Origin: Clostridium sp. CAG:678
GTDB taxonomy: Bacteria > Bacillota > Clostridia > Oscillospirales > Acutalibacteraceae
Direction of reading: 5' to 3'
Length of the DNA stretch: 32,826 nt
NCBI GenBank assembly: GCA_000431535.1
Contig: HF991818.1
Coordinates: 15,841 to 48,666 of the forward strand
Each line of letters starts with the position of its first letter. The first letter of the stretch is position 1. Below are positions 30,550 to 32,826 of the stretch, in pieces. The notes under the pieces are model-generated. The model was not told the DNA's origin. It was given only the letters and a program-made list of their open reading frames with translations, and made no database searches. The position numbers were made by a program, and so were the translations under genes.

Positions 30550-32117
30550 GTTTCGTTCTCCTTTAATCTGTTATTTTCGTTAAATTCGTAATCCGGATCA
30601 CCGGAGCGGAATTTACGGCACACCGAACCGCGCTTGAGCGGATTCTTCGGCATCGCAATTTTATCCACCGCAAAATTGATGCCGAGCGGCTTAAACACGC
30701 TTTGGTATGCTTTATATCTTTTAAGAAACTGCGCATAATCCCTTTTTTTTGCAGGGGTCCACGCAACTTCTGCAAGAGCCTCCATTCTGGGATGCAGGTG
30801 AAGCTGAACTTTGCTGAAGGAATCGATCCATTCCGTCCAAGTCTCACCCTCCACACCAAGTACGGAATCATAATCGGTTATGCCGTATTTTTCCGGCGCA
30901 AATTTATAAGTGTTGGCAAGCGGATACTGCGCGTAGGACATATCAAAATAAAATGATTTATGATTGCTCATAATGATCTTTCCGCCGGACGCGGCAAAAT
31001 GCTTTGTATTTTTATCCTGCCCCGGCAGCCACTGCTGTATCACCATGCTGCCGTCCAGGCGGTCTATGCCCTGATTTAGCACATCGTTCCAGGCAATCAT
31101 ATGCTTGCCTTTTTTCTTTAAATATTCACAGAGTTCGTTTGTCAGTTTCTTCTGCAGTTCTTTTTCGTTTTTGAATCCGTATTCCTTCATTGCTTTCTGG
31201 CAGTCCGGGCAGGTCTTCCACTCGGAAACATCGCATTCATCGCCGCCAACATGGAAATAGGAAAACGGGAAAAGCTCGCAGATTTCATCATACACGTCAA
31301 AGATAAACTGCACGCTTTCTTTTTTGCCAAGGCAAAGCGGGCGGTTCCAATCCTTTATGCCCTCTTTTTTAAAGAAGATATCGCCCATACAGCCGAACAC
31401 TTCCCTTTTCAGATTGCGGCAGGCAAGGTGCGGATAAGCGGCAAGCGTAGCGGCAGAATGCGCCGGAACATCAATCTCCGGCACGATATGAATACAGCGC
31501 TCTGCGGCATAATCCACAATTTCTTTGATCTGATCCTGCGTATAGAAATACGGGCCGTAAGGGGTATTGTCTGTTTTGGCGCATCCCCAGCCGCCGATAT
31601 GCGTAAAACGGCGCTTGGAACCAATCTCTGTCAACAGCGGATATTTTTTTATCTCCACGCGCCAGCCCTGATCGTCCGTTAAATGCCAGTGAAAAACATT
31701 CAGTTTTAAACGGAACATATCATCCAGCAAAGACTTAACGTGTTCCATACCGAAGAAATGGCGGCTTTCATCCAAGTGGATACCGCGCCACTGAAACTGC
31801 GGCGCATCCTGAATCGTAACATAGGGGATCTCGTTTTTGCCCTCGTCGAATCTGCCGAGCATGCGCACGGACTGGAGCGCGTAATACGCGCCGGCACGGT
31901 CAGACGCTTTGATTTCCACGCCGTTTGCATCCACTTTTAAACGATATGCCTCTTTGCCCAGCGATTCCTCCCTGAAAATTTTAACGGGAGAATCCTTATC
32001 GCCCTTGTTTTTCACAAGCGGCAATTCAATCTCGGAATAAACGGCGCTGTCCTTTTTCAGCCTGAACACGCCCTTTGAAGCCCGAACTTCACGAGCCATC
32101 GGTATAAGATTGATCAT
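30546..32117 (-). CDS. Beta-N-acetylhexosaminidase (GH20)
   Basis: A 523-aa glycosidase that removes terminal beta-linked N-acetylglucosamine or N-acetylgalactosamine. A small N-terminal alpha/beta domain (about 1-105) precedes the TIM barrel, which begins FQWRGIHLDESRHFFG. Next come LNVFHWHLTDDQGWR and PEIDVPAHS, and the catalytic Asp293-Glu294 in FHVGGDEC, then IQQWLPGQ and EGETWTEW. No signal peptide is seen, so it probably acts in the cytosol on imported oligosaccharides such as chitobiose, peptidoglycan or host-glycan fragments. The start ATG at 32117 follows GAGGGAAC; the longer frame upstream crosses the promoter. It overlaps the M28 peptidase gene by 4 nt. Confidence 0.95.
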   Translation of the reverse strand: MINLIPMAREVRASKGVFRLKKDSAVYSEIELPLVKNKGDKDSPVKIFREESLGKEAYRLKVDANGVEIKASDRAGAYYALQSVRMLGRFDEGKNEIPYVTIQDAPQFQWRGIHLDESRHFFGMEHVKSLLDDMFRLKLNVFHWHLTDDQGWRVEIKKYPLLTEIGSKRRFTHIGGWGCAKTDNTPYGPYFYTQDQIKEIVDYAAERCIHIVPEIDVPAHSAATLAAYPHLACRNLKREVFGCMGDIFFKKEGIKDWNRPLCLGKKESVQFIFDVYDEICELFPFSYFHVGGDECDVSEWKTCPDCQKAMKEYGFKNEKELQKKLTNELCEYLKKKGKHMIAWNDVLNQGIDRLDGSMVIQQWLPGQDKNTKHFAASGGKIIMSNHKSFYFDMSYAQYPLANTYKFAPEKYGITDYDSVLGVEGETWTEWIDSFSKVQLHLHPRMEALAEVAWTPAKKRDYAQFLKRYKAYQSVFKPLGINFAVDKIAMPKNPLKRGSVCRKFRSGDPDYEFNENNRLKENET

Positions 32118-32145
32118 TTTTTTAGTTCCCTCTCTAATTTTTTTG

Positions 32146-32174
32146 ATTATAACACAAATCTTCATTGACAACAA
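32146..32174 (-). promoter_or_regulatory. Promoter of the GH20-M28 operon
   Basis: On the minus strand, TTGTTG (32169-32174), 17-bp spacer, TATAAT (32146-32151). Its -35 overlaps the -35 of the divergent tRNA promoter. Confidence 0.6.
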
Positions 32175-32194
32175 TACTTTTAACGTAGTAAAAT
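32165..32194 (+). promoter_or_regulatory. Promoter of tRNA-Arg
   Basis: Perfect TTGACA (32165-32170), 18-bp spacer, TAAAAT (32189-32194), placing the transcription start about 15-20 nt before the mature tRNA. Confidence 0.65.
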
Positions 32195-32217
32195 AAAAAA
32201 CAGGCAAAATAATATTC

Positions 32218-32293
32218 CTGCCCGTAGCACAATGGCTAATGCATTTGATTCCGATTCAAAAGACTGGAGGTTCGACCCCTCTCGGGCAGACCA
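32218..32293 (+). tRNA. tRNA-Arg (anticodon CCG)
   Basis: A 76-nt cloverleaf. The acceptor stem CTGCCCG pairs with CGGGCAG (32283-32289), followed by discriminator A and an encoded CCA. U8/A9 are in place; the D stem has three good pairs. The anticodon stem TTTGA/TCAAA encloses loop TTCCGAT with anticodon CCG at 32251-32253. A 5-nt variable region precedes T arm GGAGG-TTCGACC-CCTCT. It reads the CGG codon. Confidence 0.95.
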
Positions 32294-32294
32294 A

Positions 32295-32331
32295 AACCGC
32301 CGGAAGCACAATCTGCTTCCGGCGGTTATTT
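32295..32331. terminator. Bidirectional terminator after tRNA-Arg
   Basis: A 14-bp perfect stem (32295-32308 with 32314-32327) with a 5-nt loop, followed by ATTTTG on the plus strand and TTTTGG on the minus strand. It also ends the convergent gene at 32341. Confidence 0.92.
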
Positions 32332-32340
32332 TGTAAGCCG

Positions 32341-32826
32341 TTATTTCCTTTTTGGTTTTTTGATCTTATTTAAAGTTTTGTTTAAATCCAAGATCTGCTC
32401 TTTTGTAAATTTGCCGCCGAGCATCGCGAACACGCGCTTTACGGTAAAGCCCTTTGCCATGTCGAACATCGTGCGGTTGAGCGTAAAGCCCGAAACGGAG
32501 CGGACTTTGGAATTTACGCCTTTTTTCTTATCTTTGGGCTTTTGCTCAGAATCACCTTTCAGCCCGGACAGCAGTACCTTCGCAAATTTCAGCATAAACA
32601 GCTTGCCGCGCGCCGTAGAAAGGATGCTTCCGATGGTGTCGTTGACGGAAAAATACCCCTCGGGCATCGTGATCTCAAACCAGTTGATGACGCCGCCGGC
32701 CTCTTTCATGCGGTAGCTTTCATCAAATTTCTCAACCTTTTGGAGCTTTGCTTCATCCGTGCTTTCGCCCGCCTTTGCGACGAGCACCGTTTCACCTTCG
32801 TTTTGCACATTGAAATAGAAGAACGG
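32341..32826 (-). CDS. C-terminal part of an unrecognised protein (cut by window end)
   Basis: The open frame continues past the window end (PFFYFNVQNEG at the edge), so only the last 161 residues or so are seen. They contain an acidic stretch, ITMPEGYFSVNDTIGSIL, a Lys-rich linker (KPKDKKKG), and GFTLNRTMFDMAKGFTVKRV followed by MLGGKFTKEQILDLNKTLNK and a basic end. The 'MLGGKFTKEQ...LN..L' ending resembles tails I recall on some clostridial GH3 beta-glucosidases. That would fit the glycan-degrading setting, but this is a weak guess from a C-terminal fragment without any catalytic motif. Confidence 0.6.
   Translation of the reverse strand, partial: PFFYFNVQNEGETVLVAKAGESTDEAKLQKVEKFDESYRMKEAGGVINWFEITMPEGYFSVNDTIGSILSTARGKLFMLKFAKVLLSGLKGDSEQKPKDKKKGVNSKVRSVSGFTLNRTMFDMAKGFTVKRVFAMLGGKFTKEQILDLNKTLNKIKKPKRK

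Overview
The window looks like chromosome from an uncultured gut-type member of the Clostridia (Oscillospiraceae/Ruminococcaceae-like). The clues are pyruvate:ferredoxin oxidoreductase, a ferredoxin-thioredoxin reductase catalytic subunit, strong AGGAGG ribosome sites with frequent TTG/GTG starts, textbook sigma-A promoters with 17-bp spacers, short compact operons with intrinsic terminators, and host- or diet-glycan and inositol catabolism. This assignment is inference from content, not a phylogenetic result.

Layout. 1-1378 (minus): an ACT-domain regulator of the ThrR/PheB type followed by homoserine dehydrogenase (cut by the window edge). 1407-2746 (plus): AI-2E-family membrane protein. 2815-5772 (minus): a five-gene unit with a polar amino-acid ABC importer (binding protein, permease, ATPase), then an FTR-type iron-sulfur thiol reductase and thioredoxin; this looks like an uptake plus disulfide-reduction module. 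5818-6713 (plus): membrane-anchored protein of unknown function. 6715-6982: a compact locus not explained by ordinary genes, with a 25-aa hydrophobic peptide gene on the plus strand and a well-formed antisense promoter and terminator on the minus strand, all inside a 13-bp inverted repeat. I read it as a type I toxin-antitoxin candidate. 7011-7482 (minus): DUF2500-like membrane protein. 7491-11481 (minus): a reduced inositol operon iolG-iolD-iolE with a structured leader.

11534-15215 (plus): TSCPD-domain protein, clan GH-D (GH36-like) glycoside hydrolase, and a signal peptidase I fused to an N-terminal zinc ribbon. 15221-19063 (minus): a frameshifted GPH-type sugar transporter, a metallophosphoesterase and an AraC-family regulator. 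19141-22853 (minus): nifJ with a roughly 140-nt leader. 22951-26591 (minus): aldose-1-epimerase-like protein, NAD+ synthetase, and a membrane-anchored Ser/Gly-linker protein.

26594-27380 (plus): acidic protein of unknown function. 27379-28053: a divergent pair made of a tiny secreted-peptide gene (42 aa, minus) and an XRE regulator (plus), with shared promoter-region repeats. 28065-29253 (minus): acyltransferase-3 membrane protein. 29239-32174 (minus): GH20 beta-hexosaminidase translationally coupled to a membrane-embedded M28 peptidase. 32165-32331 (plus): tRNA-Arg(CCG) and terminator. 32341-32826 (minus): the C-terminal end of an unrecognised protein.

Taken together the region is mainly nutrient acquisition (amino acids, inositol, galactosides, hexosaminides) and redox/fermentation housekeeping. 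The least conventional parts are the 6.7-7.0 kb toxin-like locus, the amino-acid importer fused by operon to FTR/thioredoxin, and the 27.4-27.7 kb secreted-peptide/XRE pair.
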